In this document: piece by piece, positions 8,130-15,692 of the stretch | Layout: the number at the start of each line of letters is the position of its first letter | Numbering within the stretch: the first letter of the stretch is position 1 | Origin: Paenibacillus typhae | GTDB lineage: Bacteria > Bacillota > Bacilli > Paenibacillales > Paenibacillaceae | Direction: 5' to 3' | NCBI RefSeq assembly: GCF_900099765.1 | Contig: NZ_FNDX01000059.1 | Location: 1-36,342, forward strand | Length of the DNA: 36,342 nucleotides | Made by a program: the position numbers and the translations under genes | The notes under the pieces: generated by a model | Seen by the model: only the letters and a program-made list of their open reading frames with translations | What the model was told of the DNA's origin: nothing | The model's database searches: none

Positions 8130-8657
8130 TCAAGGAACAAGCCTGAAACCTTTTGCTGCAGCCAGTGCAATCTGCTCGGCCATCTGCATTACCCGGTATA
8201 GCGGTGTCGTCTGCAGTGTCCGGTAAGGAAAAGGTCCGTTCACTCCGACGATGGCGGCCAGACTGTAGTTTCCTACCTCGGGCAGGTCCAGGCCCACCGA
8301 CTGGGCCGGGCGCAGCGGTTCGCAGGCTGCAAAATAAAACCCTAAGGCAGCCGGCGGCCCCAGACAGGCATCAATGGCTATAATCAGCTGCCCTTCCGGA
8401 ATCGCGGCAATCCGTGCAACCAGATTATCCGCGTCACAGGGCGACGGTAAAGTTCCGGTGACATGCGGAAAACCGTATTTCAGCAGACCGCTGCCGGTCA
8501 GAGGGCCGAGGCAATCGCCTGTAGAGCGGTCCGTCCCGATGCACAAAAAGGTGATGCGCTCAGGCGGATGCTGCTCAGCAATCTCCCGGAAGAAAACGCT
8601 CAGCCGGTCGGCATCCATTTTGATCCGTTTTCTGCTCTCCTGCTCCCTGATTGCCAC
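8130..8657 (-). CDS. yyaC: YyaC-family spore protein (DUF1256, germination-protease-like fold)
   Basis: The protein is 175 residues long. The segment FLCIGTDRSTGDCLGPLTGS (residues 37-56) is the hallmark of the YyaC/DUF1256 family, which is related to the spore germination protease GPR. IIAIDACLG and VGNYSLAAIVGVNGPFPYRTLQ are also family blocks. YyaC is conserved in spore formers and linked to sporulation; its proteolytic substrate, if any, is not established. The start is a GTG at 8657 chosen because AAGGAGG lies eight bases upstream. An internal ATG at codon 14 has no such site. The gene stands alone on the minus strand upstream of the hydrolase. Confidence 0.88.
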   Translation of the reverse strand: MAIREQESRKRIKMDADRLSVFFREIAEQHPPERITFLCIGTDRSTGDCLGPLTGSGLLKYGFPHVTGTLPSPCDADNLVARIAAIPEGQLIIAIDACLGPPAALGFYFAACEPLRPAQSVGLDLPEVGNYSLAAIVGVNGPFPYRTLQTTPLYRVMQMAEQIALAAAKGFRLVP

Positions 8658-8842
8658 TGTCCTCTCCTCCTTAGAATCTGAATGTATCCAATTATTCCTT
8701 TTAATTTAACATGTTTCTGGGGAATTGGACAAAAAAATGGTGTTTCTTTGCCCTGTCATGATAAAATACATCAGAAGGAACGACCGGCGCAATTCATATA
8801 TCGGGCCGGTAATTCAAAGGTATTTTACTAAGAAAGGACTGT

Positions 8843-9076
8843 TTGCACTCCATGGATTTATCAAAGCCCAGCCAGGAAAATGTGGAATATATGATCGAGG
8901 GCATCAAGAGCAAGCTCAAAATGGCCAGCGCGGCAGCCATGCAGGCATCCGCTTTCTCGGTAGACCACTATGAGGATATTCTTGATATTTACGAGGTAGC
9001 CATGGGCAGTGACCGGCTCAGCATCTCCCAGGTGGAAGCCCTGGTCTCCGAGCTTGGCCGCCTGCGGAATAAATAA
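8843..9076 (+). CDS. DUF1128-family small protein (YfkK-like)
   Basis: The 77-residue helical protein contains ENVEYMIEGIKSKLKMASAA and ends LVSELGRLRNK. It belongs to the DUF1128 family, of unknown function, seen across Bacillales. The start chosen is TTG at 8843 because AAAGG lies five bases upstream. The next ATG at 8852 (MDLSKPSQ) would sit 14 bases from that site and remains possible. It is convergent with the pirin gene and shares a hairpin terminator with it. Confidence 0.8.
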   Translation: MHSMDLSKPSQENVEYMIEGIKSKLKMASAAAMQASAFSVDHYEDILDIYEVAMGSDRLSISQVEALVSELGRLRNK

Positions 9077-9093
9077 CAGGCCTGAAACGAAAC

Positions 9094-9149
9094 AGGAGCT
9101 CTCTGCCTGATGCCGCCATCTCCGGATGACAACAAGGCTGAGAGCTCCT
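9094..9149. terminator. Hairpin between DUF1128 and pirin genes
   Basis: AGGAGCTCTC (9094-9103) and GAGAGCTCCT (9140-9149) pair perfectly over 10 bases, followed by TTCTTAT. The loop is long (36 bases), but the position between convergent genes fits a terminator. Confidence 0.6.
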
Positions 9150-9186
9150 TTCTTATATCTGTGTAAGCCTAGGTTTTCATTCTGCA

Positions 9187-9906
9187 TTATGGCAGGTCAA
9201 TCAGGATGAACTCCGCATCCCCTTCGCTGCTTGTCCCTTTTAGCGTCAGATCACAGCTTTTGCGGATACGTGCGGCGTCACCGGGCTGCAGCTGAAAAGT
9301 CCCTTCGCTGCAGCTTACTTCCAGATTACCGGTAATTAGATAAAGATGTGTGCGCCTGCCCTCCTGCTGGGAATGCTGCACTTCCCTGTTCGTTTCAAGC
9401 ACCGACAGATAAATCGACACATCCTCACCCAGCTTCAGTACCCCTTCAGCATCTGTGCCTGAGGCCACCTGGAGCAGGGTATTCATCTTCAGCTCACGCG
9501 GGAAAAATTTCGCATCCCAGGCCGGCGTAACCCCCGGACGGTCCGGCAGCAGCCACATCTGCAGAAAGCGGACATGTTCTGCTGGTGACGGATTCGTCTC
9601 CGAATGGCTGATTCCTGTGCCTGCACTCATCACCTGCACGCTTCCTGCCTGCAGCTCTGCCTGATTACCGAGATCATCCTGGTGCTTCAGCACTCCCGAA
9701 ATGACATAAGTAATAATCTCCAGGTCATGATGCGGATGCTCCCCCATGCCCTGTCCCGGCTTCAGCTCATTGTCGTTATGGGCGAGCAATACACCAAAGT
9801 GTGCATTGCTGGGATCATCATAATCGGCAAAGGAAAAGCTGAATTCGCTGTGGATCCACTCTCTATTCGAAGTATGACGCTCTGCTGACGTAACGATTTT
9901 GATCAT
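9187..9906 (-). CDS. Pirin-family bicupin protein
   Basis: The 239-residue protein has the two-cupin pirin layout. The N-terminal cupin shows the metal-binding motif GMGEHPHHDLEIITYV, and GTGISHSETNPS supplies the downstream ligands. LQMWLLPDRPGVTPAW matches the linker seen in YhaK/quercetin-dioxygenase-like pirins. Such proteins bind Fe or another metal; some oxidise quercetin and others are redox sensors, so the specific reaction here is open. GGAGGTG nine bases before the ATG fixes the start. It is convergent with the DUF1128 gene. The upstream 368-base gap holds the candidate promoter of the YtxH gene and no other gene. Confidence 0.88.
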   Translation of the reverse strand: MIKIVTSAERHTSNREWIHSEFSFSFADYDDPSNAHFGVLLAHNDNELKPGQGMGEHPHHDLEIITYVISGVLKHQDDLGNQAELQAGSVQVMSAGTGISHSETNPSPAEHVRFLQMWLLPDRPGVTPAWDAKFFPRELKMNTLLQVASGTDAEGVLKLGEDVSIYLSVLETNREVQHSQQEGRRTHLYLITGNLEVSCSEGTFQLQPGDAARIRKSCDLTLKGTSSEGDAEFILIDLP

Positions 9907-10121
9907 AATCCATGCACCTCCAAAAGATGTTAGAATCTTTTTAATCCTAAAAAACGGGGGATTCCCCGCTCATATTGATGAATAGGCGCCTTAATTATGT
10001 ATTTCTTACCCTTAACCTATCCTTGTCAATCAGACCGTTTTCCTATATTATTCCAGCTAAAATCTGATCTCTTTCCGGCCGGAGCTGTAGTATTGGCTAT
10101 TCTTTCCTGAACCTTCCTGCT

Positions 10122-10147
10122 GTTTCAGCCCATATCCCCACGTTTAT
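10122..10147 (+). promoter_or_regulatory. Sigma-B-like promoter candidate of the YtxH gene
   Basis: GTTTCA (10122-10127), 14 bases, then GTTTAT (10142-10147). The -35 and spacing equal those at rsbV; the -10 has TT where the consensus has GG. YtxH genes are known general-stress genes in Bacillus. It lies within the 9907-10274 gap, which otherwise holds only a GGGG/CCCC hairpin near the pirin gene. Confidence 0.45.
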
Positions 10148-10274
10148 ATACGAAGTAAGAACCTTCAGGCTATCCTGAACTCCACAAGACGACAGCCGCC
10201 ACTGCAGCGCTGCTGCAACCGGCAAGAGGCTGTCCGATTTGGGAATACCATATTCTATTAAGGAGTGATTGAAG

Positions 10275-10811
10275 ATGAACAGAGCAGAAACAGAACATCC
10301 GGTAGAGAGCGGGAACACATTTTTCAAAGGTATTTTTATCGGAGGATTGCTGGGCGCGGCGGCTGCATTGCTGTTTGCACCTAAGCCGGGCCGTGAAATG
10401 CGCAGTGACCTGTCCGACAAGCTTACCCTGGCGACAGACAAGACGAAGGAAGTTGCCGGAGTCGTGACAGACAAGACTAAGACTATTGCCACTACTGTCG
10501 GAGAAAAGGCAACAGACTTGGCCAGCACGGTATCCGCCAAAGCCTCTGACATCTTCACCACAGTGAGCGACAGCAAGCAGCAGATCGCTGCTACGCTGCA
10601 GGAGACCGGCAAAAAGATCGGCGATACAGTAGCCGAGGCATCCAGCGATATAGCTTCCGATGTCAAAAAGGCGTCCGAAGACGTTACTGATGAGGCTGCC
10701 TCTTCTTCCAAAGAGGTTGCCGATAAGGCCAAGGACGCTACTGATGAGGTCGCCGCTGAAGCTAAGGATGCCAAGGAAGAGGTTAAATCCTCTTACAAGT
10801 CCTCTTACTAA
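10275..10811 (+). CDS. YtxH-domain general-stress protein
   Basis: The 178-residue protein opens with a short polar segment, then one membrane helix (FFKGIFIGGLLGAAAALLFAP), then PKPGREMRSDL, the YtxH-domain signature. The remainder, about 120 residues, is a low-complexity Ala/Ser/Lys/Asp amphipathic helix made of repeats such as VTDKTKTIATTV and AEASSDIASDV. These recall LEA-like or apolipoprotein-like repeats and suggest a membrane-attached stress protein. The ATG at 10275 is preferred over a TTG two codons earlier because AAGGAG is nine bases upstream of it. Bacillus YtxH is a sigma-B-controlled protein; a sigma-B-like motif lies about 130 bases upstream here. Confidence 0.85.
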   Translation: MNRAETEHPVESGNTFFKGIFIGGLLGAAAALLFAPKPGREMRSDLSDKLTLATDKTKEVAGVVTDKTKTIATTVGEKATDLASTVSAKASDIFTTVSDSKQQIAATLQETGKKIGDTVAEASSDIASDVKKASEDVTDEAASSSKEVADKAKDATDEVAAEAKDAKEEVKSSYKSSY

Positions 10812-10845
10812 CACGCTGTGATCTGCGGCTCATTCTAAAATGGAG

Positions 10846-10873
10846 AACAGCCAGCTCACTGCAGCTGGCTGTT
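10846..10873 (+). terminator. Hairpin after YtxH gene
   Basis: AACAGCCAGCT (10846-10856) pairs perfectly with AGCTGGCTGTT (10863-10873) across a six-base loop. A second perfect 11-base hairpin (AGTGCAGCTTC, 10883-10893, with 10907-10917) follows at once. There is no T run, so termination may be partial and read-through into the DUF5665 gene is possible. Confidence 0.6.
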
Positions 10874-10958
10874 GCTATGCTAAGTGCAGCTTCATCTAAC
10901 AAGAGAGAAGCTGCACTGTATTAAAGCCAAATATGGCTAAAGAAAGCGGGGAGACCTT

Positions 10959-11291
10959 ATGGGAGATGCGGGCAGCAAGACTAAAACGTACGAGGTTGAC
11001 GAACACCCCTTTGAACTGCGGCATGAAGTCAAGCGCCTCAATGCCAGACTGGACAAAATTGCGGATTCACTGGAAAAATCGGAATTCAAGGATATCCTTG
11101 AGAATTATACAGACCCCAAAAAACGGATTATCACCAACCTGATGGCTGGCATATCCCGCGGGCTCGGACTTTCACTGGGTACCTTCGTTATTCTCGGTCT
11201 GCTCGGCTACATTCTCAGCCTGTTCCTTGATGTTCCGGTTATCGGTGAATATCTCGGCGAGATCAAAACTTATATTGATGCAAACAGCTGA
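10959..11291 (+). CDS. DUF5665-family membrane protein
   Basis: The 110-residue protein has a charged, probably coiled-coil N-terminus (LRHEVKRLNARLDKIADSL, about 21-39). This is followed by KKRIITNLMAGISRGLGLSLG and one or two membrane helices (TFVILGLLGYILSLFL). This matches the DUF5665 family of Bacillota; the function is unknown. GGGGAG lies just before the ATG. It follows the YtxH gene in the same direction and ends at the strong terminator shared with sigB. It may be co-expressed with YtxH by read-through. Confidence 0.8.
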   Translation: MGDAGSKTKTYEVDEHPFELRHEVKRLNARLDKIADSLEKSEFKDILENYTDPKKRIITNLMAGISRGLGLSLGTFVILGLLGYILSLFLDVPVIGEYLGEIKTYIDANS

Positions 11292-11306
11292 TGACAGGAT
11301 TAAAAC

Positions 11307-11353
11307 AAAAATAGGACATACGCTGTTCCGGAGAACAGGTATGTCCTATTTTT
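11307..11353. terminator. Strong bidirectional terminator between DUF5665 gene and sigB
   Basis: AAAAATAGGACATAC (11307-11321) and its perfect complement at 11339-11353 form a 15-base stem, extended by CTGTTC/GAACAG inside. A and T runs on both sides let it work for both convergent transcripts, the plus-strand gene and the sigB operon. Confidence 0.9.
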
Positions 11354-11376
11354 GAATATAGTAAACATCGGCGCGG

Positions 11377-12147
11377 TCAATAAGAAGAATTCGCCATGAT
11401 TTGTTTCAGCTTCTCTGTGGCCCGCTTTTGAATCCGCGATACACTCATCTGCGAGACGCCCAGCTTCTGGGCAATGGCCCGCTGAGATTGGCCGTCCTGG
11501 AAAGCCAGCAGCAGTACCTGCTGCTCCTGCTCCTTGAGCTGGCCGAGCGCCTGCTGGAGATCCATACGCTTTTCGACAGTTTCATAGTCGTTGGCATCAG
11601 AGCTGATCAGCTCGCCGAGCGTAGCCCCGGTCTCCTCCTGTGAGAGCGGCGAATCAAGCGACACATAGTGGTAGCATTCCCTTCCGGCCAATACTTCCAC
11701 TGTTTCTTCTACAGTAAGATCAAGATATTGGGCAATTTCCTCCACAGCGGGTGAACGCTCAAGCCTGATGGTTAGCTCATCAATGGCCTGCTGGACGAGT
11801 GCCCCCTTCTCTTTGATCCGTCTAGGAACCTGTATGTACCAGGATTTATCCCGCAGGAAATTCTTCATATGGCCGATCATGCTTTTCATCGCATACGGCT
11901 CAAACGGAATTCCCAGACTGATGTCATATTGCTGAAGCAGCCTGATCAGCGCCATCTGTCCTACCTGATACAGATCTTCGTATAAGTCCGGACGGTTCCG
12001 GGCAATTTTGCCGGCAGCCATCTTGACCATGGGTTCATATTTACGGATCAGAAGGGTGGCAATTTCGTTGTCTTTGGTCTGCTGGTATTCCCAGATCAGA
12101 CTTACCGCATCATTCATGGACTCTGGGGGAGTCACTTTGTCGTTCAT
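11377..12147 (-). CDS. sigB: RNA polymerase sigma factor SigB (general stress)
   Basis: The 256-residue protein is a group 3 sigma-70 factor of the SigB/SigF type. Region 2 includes LYEDLYQVGQMALIRLL and the DNA-melting part around FEPYAMKSMIGHMKNFLRD. Region 3 carries VPRRIKEKGALVQQAIDEL. Region 4 ends with the helix-turn-helix SQRAIAQKLGVSQMSVSRI. It directs RNA polymerase to general-stress promoters and is held inactive by the anti-sigma factor RsbW. It overlaps rsbW by four bases and is the last gene of the operon, ended by the strong terminator. The family could in principle include SigF, but the rsbV-rsbW context and the sensor genes point to SigB. Confidence 0.95.
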   Translation of the reverse strand: MNDKVTPPESMNDAVSLIWEYQQTKDNEIATLLIRKYEPMVKMAAGKIARNRPDLYEDLYQVGQMALIRLLQQYDISLGIPFEPYAMKSMIGHMKNFLRDKSWYIQVPRRIKEKGALVQQAIDELTIRLERSPAVEEIAQYLDLTVEETVEVLAGRECYHYVSLDSPLSQEETGATLGELISSDANDYETVEKRMDLQQALGQLKEQEQQVLLLAFQDGQSQRAIAQKLGVSQMSVSRIQKRATEKLKQIMANSSY

Positions 12148-12596
12148 ACTTTCTCCTCGCTGAAATTAAGCCGTTTGGTCAGGGTAACGACAGTCCCTCT
12201 TCCTGCTTCACTCACTACGCTAACATCATCCATGAGTGCCTGCATCAGATAAAACCCAAGTCCTCCTACCTCAACGTCATTCAGCTCTTTGTCATGCAGC
12301 GTCATGCGCGGTTCAGGACTATCCATTCCGTCAAAGCTCTCCCCCTCATCTTTGACAGTGATGGACAAGGTACTTGCTCCTACTTCAAAAATGACATCCA
12401 CAAGCCCGTCTTCCTGTCCGTAAGCATACAATACGGAGTTATTACAGGCTTCTGAAACGGCTACCTTCATATCTTCAATATCTTCATAGGTGAAGCCCAT
12501 TTTCGAGGCAATTCCATATAAATTAAGTCTCACAATATCGACATATTCTGCGCTGGCGGGTAACTGAAGAACTACTTTTTGCACGTCATCACTCAT
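12144..12596 (-). CDS. rsbW: Anti-sigma-B factor and serine kinase RsbW
   Basis: The 150-residue protein is a GHKL-fold ATPase. The N-box is visible as DMKVAVSEACNNSVLYAY and the ATP-lid region as VKDEGESFD followed by GGLGFYLMQALMDDV. RsbW binds SigB and keeps it from RNA polymerase. It also phosphorylates RsbV on Ser to keep RsbV from rescuing SigB. A weak AGGA site precedes the ATG. It sits 18 bases after rsbV and overlaps sigB by four bases, so equimolar translation of inhibitor and sigma factor is expected. Confidence 0.95.
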   Translation of the reverse strand: MSDDVQKVVLQLPASAEYVDIVRLNLYGIASKMGFTYEDIEDMKVAVSEACNNSVLYAYGQEDGLVDVIFEVGASTLSITVKDEGESFDGMDSPEPRMTLHDKELNDVEVGGLGFYLMQALMDDVSVVSEAGRGTVVTLTKRLNFSEEKV

Positions 12597-12614
12597 CCTT
12601 ATTTCGATCCTTTC

Positions 12615-12953
12615 CTAGTGGGAGTTCTCTTGGGGGGCAAAAAACTTGGAAATACCAGTCATATCAAACAGCTTCTGAATCTGCGGCGGAACTTCCACCA
12701 CCGTAAATTTAACATCCATTCCGTGTCTTGCCTTGAGAATCGAGAGCAAAATACCGATGCCTGTGCTGTCGATGTATTTCAGATCCTTCAAATTAATGAC
12801 AAGATCCAGTCCCGTATCTCCCACAAGCGGCTCCATCACCAGACGGAAATCAGGAGCGACTGACAAATCGAGTTCTCCAATCAGATAAACCGTACATACA
12901 TTGCCTTCGGTTTCGGTTTTTGCGTGGAACTTTTCGCTTTTATGTGTATTCAT
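12615..12953 (-). CDS. rsbV: Anti-anti-sigma factor RsbV
   Basis: The 112-residue protein is a STAS-domain antagonist. LKYIDSTGIGILLSIL contains the conserved Ser that RsbW phosphorylates, within the D-S-T-G motif. When a PP2C phosphatase removes the phosphate, RsbV binds RsbW and frees SigB. The start at 12953 (MNTHKSEK) is chosen because AGGAGAG lies seven bases upstream. A longer frame runs upstream but has no ribosome site and includes the promoter. It is the first gene after a sigma-B-like promoter at 12990-13015, giving a feedback loop. Confidence 0.95.
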   Translation of the reverse strand: MNTHKSEKFHAKTETEGNVCTVYLIGELDLSVAPDFRLVMEPLVGDTGLDLVINLKDLKYIDSTGIGILLSILKARHGMDVKFTVVEVPPQIQKLFDMTGISKFFAPQENSH

Positions 12954-12989
12954 AGACAATCTCTCCTGATTAAATGTTTTCTTTACCAA

Positions 12990-13015
12990 TAACCCTAAAG
13001 GCATAGTGTTGAAAC
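12990..13015 (-). promoter_or_regulatory. Sigma-B-like promoter of rsbV-rsbW-sigB
   Basis: On the minus strand GTTTCA (13010-13015) is followed after 14 bases by GGGTTA (12990-12995). The known sigma-B pattern is GTTTAA, 12-15 bases, GGGTAT. It lies about 36 bases before the rsbV ATG, inside the 103-base gap after the hybrid kinase. Autoregulation of the last three genes is the expected function. Confidence 0.7.
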
Positions 13016-13056
13016 AAAAAGCAGACAATCCGCATGAGGTAATTCCTGGATGTTCA

Positions 13057-14721
13057 TTAAGAGAGGGAGGCATTGCGTTCCATTCTCGGGCTCTCATGAG
13101 GTTCATAGCGGCTGATGATTTGTTTGATGCTGCTCAGCTTGAGGGGCTTGCTTACATATCCGTCCATGCCTGCGGCTTTACAGCGGGTCTGTATGCCCTC
13201 CATGACGTTCGCCGTCATGGCAATGATAACAGCCTTTTGTGAAGACTCGCTGCTGCCGGAGCGGATTGCAGAGGTCGCTGTAAGGCCGTCCATCACCGGC
13301 ATCTGCAGATCCATAAAAATAAATTCATAGCTGTTTCGGGCTGCAAGCTCGACCGCCTGGCTTCCATCCTCGGCAACATCGGCGCTATAGCCCAGCTTCT
13401 CAAGCATGCTTACCATTAGACGCTGATTGATCGGGTGATCATCTACTACAAGCGCCTTATGGTGCATCCGTGCCTGTCTGACCACACCGTCCGGCTCCTC
13501 AGCTTCGCAGCCTCTGGCCAGCTCATCCTCAGGCATGGCAGCCTGAATGGAGAAGACAAAGGTTGCTCCCTTCTCCTCCATGGATTCAACGCGGATCTCG
13601 CCGCCCATCATCTCTACAAGGGATTTGCAGATCGCAAGACCCAGGCCTGTCCCCCCATACTTCCGTGTCATGGAAGAATCAAGCTGGGAGAACGGCTGAA
13701 ACAGACGGTCGCACTTCTCCGGCGAGATGCCGATACCGGTGTCTTTTACAGTAAATTCCACCATCAGCTTCTCATCAGCGCCGCTTGCCTTGGAGGCTAC
13801 CAGATAAACGCCGCCCTGATTGGTGAACTTGACTGCATTGGCAACCAGATTGATCAGCACCTGGCGCAGCCGGGCCATATCCCCGTAAATCAGCTTGGGC
13901 AGATTCTGGTCGATGAAATAAGCAAGCTCCAGATTCTTTTTGCCTGCTTCGGCGGAGAACAGGCTAAATACCTCCTGGATCGTCCCCTGGAGCTCGAACA
14001 GCTGCTCCTCCATCTCCATTTTTCCTGACTCCATTTTGGTGAAATCCAGAATGTCATTGATTACTGTGATAAGTGTATCAGCACTCTTGCGGATAATTTC
14101 TGTATATTCCTTCTGTTCAGGAGCCAGGTCTGTCTCCATCAGCAGGTCAATCATACCTACAACACCGTTCATCGGTGTACGGATTTCGTGACTCATCATC
14201 GCCAGGAATTCTGTTTTGGCGTTGGCCGCAATTTCCGCCGCCTCCTTGGCCTTGACCAGCTCGCCGTTAATTTTCTCCAGCTCCTGTGTTTTTTGCTGCA
14301 GCAGCATGGACTGCATCTGGTGTTTTTTGTTCGCCAGATGCATGTGAACGAAGCCTTCAATTTTGGACTTGAGAATCTGCGGGATGAAGGGTTTGACCAT
14401 ATAATCAATGGCACCGGCGGAATACCCGGCAAACAGATGCTCCGCCTCTTTGCTGTTGGCCGAAATAAAGATAATCGGGATGTCCTTGGTCTTTTCCCTG
14501 GCCTTGATTAATTTGGCGGTTTCAATACCATCCATGCCCGGCATCTGAACGTCCAGAACAATGACAGCGAACTCATATCTTAATAAACTCCGCAGCGCTT
14601 CTTCTCCGGAATTAGCTTTGACAAGCTTATAATGCTGGCTTTCAAGCACTGCTTCCAGCGCCAGCAGATTCTCAGGACGGTCGTCAACAAGCAGTATATG
14701 AACCGGTTCTTGAACCCCCAT
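13057..14721 (-). CDS. Soluble hybrid kinase: receiver - histidine kinase - receiver
   Basis: The 554-residue protein lacks membrane helices. Domains in order: receiver 1 at about 7-122 with phosphoacceptor Asp57 (IVLDVQMPGMDG); a coiled coil at 130-168; HisKA with His178 (MMSHEIRTPMNG); HATPase with N-box NLVANAVKF, DTGIGI and GGTGLGLAI (290-362); receiver 2 at about 422-538 with Asp471 (FMDLQMPVMDG). There is no HPt domain. It starts 17 bases after the CheR-type gene and ends 103 bases before rsbV, so it belongs to the sigma-B signalling operon. Its input domain being itself a receiver suggests it takes phosphate or a signal from the large kinase. I know of no equivalent gene in the B. cereus rsb system. 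Confidence 0.9.
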   Translation of the reverse strand: MGVQEPVHILLVDDRPENLLALEAVLESQHYKLVKANSGEEALRSLLRYEFAVIVLDVQMPGMDGIETAKLIKAREKTKDIPIIFISANSKEAEHLFAGYSAGAIDYMVKPFIPQILKSKIEGFVHMHLANKKHQMQSMLLQQKTQELEKINGELVKAKEAAEIAANAKTEFLAMMSHEIRTPMNGVVGMIDLLMETDLAPEQKEYTEIIRKSADTLITVINDILDFTKMESGKMEMEEQLFELQGTIQEVFSLFSAEAGKKNLELAYFIDQNLPKLIYGDMARLRQVLINLVANAVKFTNQGGVYLVASKASGADEKLMVEFTVKDTGIGISPEKCDRLFQPFSQLDSSMTRKYGGTGLGLAICKSLVEMMGGEIRVESMEEKGATFVFSIQAAMPEDELARGCEAEEPDGVVRQARMHHKALVVDDHPINQRLMVSMLEKLGYSADVAEDGSQAVELAARNSYEFIFMDLQMPVMDGLTATSAIRSGSSESSQKAVIIAMTANVMEGIQTRCKAAGMDGYVSKPLKLSSIKQIISRYEPHESPRMERNASLS

Positions 14722-14738
14722 AGGCCCCTCCTATCCCG

Positions 14739-15608
14739 CTATTGATTCTTACGGTATATTTTTTCCACTCTATCCAGGGGCTCGTAGCCATCGCTAAACC
14801 TGGTGAAATGAATAGATTCCTTGGATCCGAGCACCAGCACACCGAAACGGCTGAGGCTCTCATAAAATAAACCATGCACGTGATCACGAAGCTCATCGTT
14901 GAAATAGATCATCACATTACGGCAAAAAATGACATTAAACTCATTAAAGGAGGTGTCTGTTGCCAGATTATGCTCGGCAAAAATGATGTTTTTGCGCAAA
15001 AACGGCTGCAGGATCACTGAGTTATATTTCGCAGTATAGTATTCGGAAAACGCGCGTGTACCGCCAGCCTCCATGTAATTCTTGGTGTACTGCTTCATTC
15101 TGCCGATTTCATATACCCCTTCTTTGGCCTGCTGCAGAGAACGGGCATTCATATCTGTTGCATAGATACGCGCCTTATCATACAGCCCCTCTTCATGCAG
15201 CAGGATCGCCATTGAATACACTTCTTCACCTGTTGAGCACCCGGCATGCCAGATTCTGATGTACGGGTATGTCCGCAGCAGCGGGATGACCTTTTGGCGG
15301 AAGGTTAAGAAGAGGCCCGGATCACGGAACATTTCCGTCACAGGAATAGAAAGGCTGTATACAAAACGTTCAAAGCAGGCACGGTCATGCAGGACCTTCT
15401 CCTGCAGCGCAGATATGGTAGGTACATTCTCGGCATGGACATGATGCCAGATGCGCCGCTTCAGGGAAGGCAGCGCATAGTTTCTGAAATCATACCCGTA
15501 TAAGCGGTGTACTCCGCTCAGCAGCAGCTCAATTTCAATCTGCTCCAGCTCCTGTCTGCTTCCCGCATTGTCGGCCTGCTCATCGTATCCCCGCTCCATG
15601 GCTGTCAT
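14739..15608 (-). CDS. CheR-type protein methyltransferase (RsbM-like)
   Basis: The 289-residue protein has a CheR N-terminal domain (YGYDFRNYALPSLKRRI) and a SAM-binding domain with WHAGCSTGEEVYSMAI. FNVIFCRNVMIYFN is the conserved CheR block. CheR enzymes methylate Glu side chains of chemoreceptors. There is no chemoreceptor and no CheB methylesterase here, so it is not a chemotaxis gene by context. In B. cereus, RsbM, a CheR-type enzyme, methylates the kinase RsbK and dampens sigma-B. The position between the RsbK-like kinase and rsbV supports the same role. The target is probably the Glu/Gln-rich coiled coil of that kinase. A GGGAG site lies 11 bases before the ATG. Confidence 0.88.
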   Translation of the reverse strand: MTAMERGYDEQADNAGSRQELEQIEIELLLSGVHRLYGYDFRNYALPSLKRRIWHHVHAENVPTISALQEKVLHDRACFERFVYSLSIPVTEMFRDPGLFLTFRQKVIPLLRTYPYIRIWHAGCSTGEEVYSMAILLHEEGLYDKARIYATDMNARSLQQAKEGVYEIGRMKQYTKNYMEAGGTRAFSEYYTAKYNSVILQPFLRKNIIFAEHNLATDTSFNEFNVIFCRNVMIYFNDELRDHVHGLFYESLSRFGVLVLGSKESIHFTRFSDGYEPLDRVEKIYRKNQ

Positions 15609-15692
15609 CGTTATCTCTGCTCCCTTGCATACTTCCGTATTTCCGTACTGTTAATTTACTCTTACTGTAATGCTATTACCCCAATTTCCAGC

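Noticed and set aside
10241..10246. GGGAAT as a sigma-B -10 close to the YtxH gene
   Set aside because: No GTTT-type -35 lies 12-16 bases upstream. The site at 10122-10147 fits better.
12954..13106. Longer rsbV start 51 codons upstream
   Set aside because: The extra part contains the promoter motif, has no ribosome site and is not like any RsbV.
14739..15608. Chemotaxis assignment of the CheR-type gene
   Set aside because: No chemoreceptor, CheA, CheW or CheB gene is nearby, and the context is sigma-B control.
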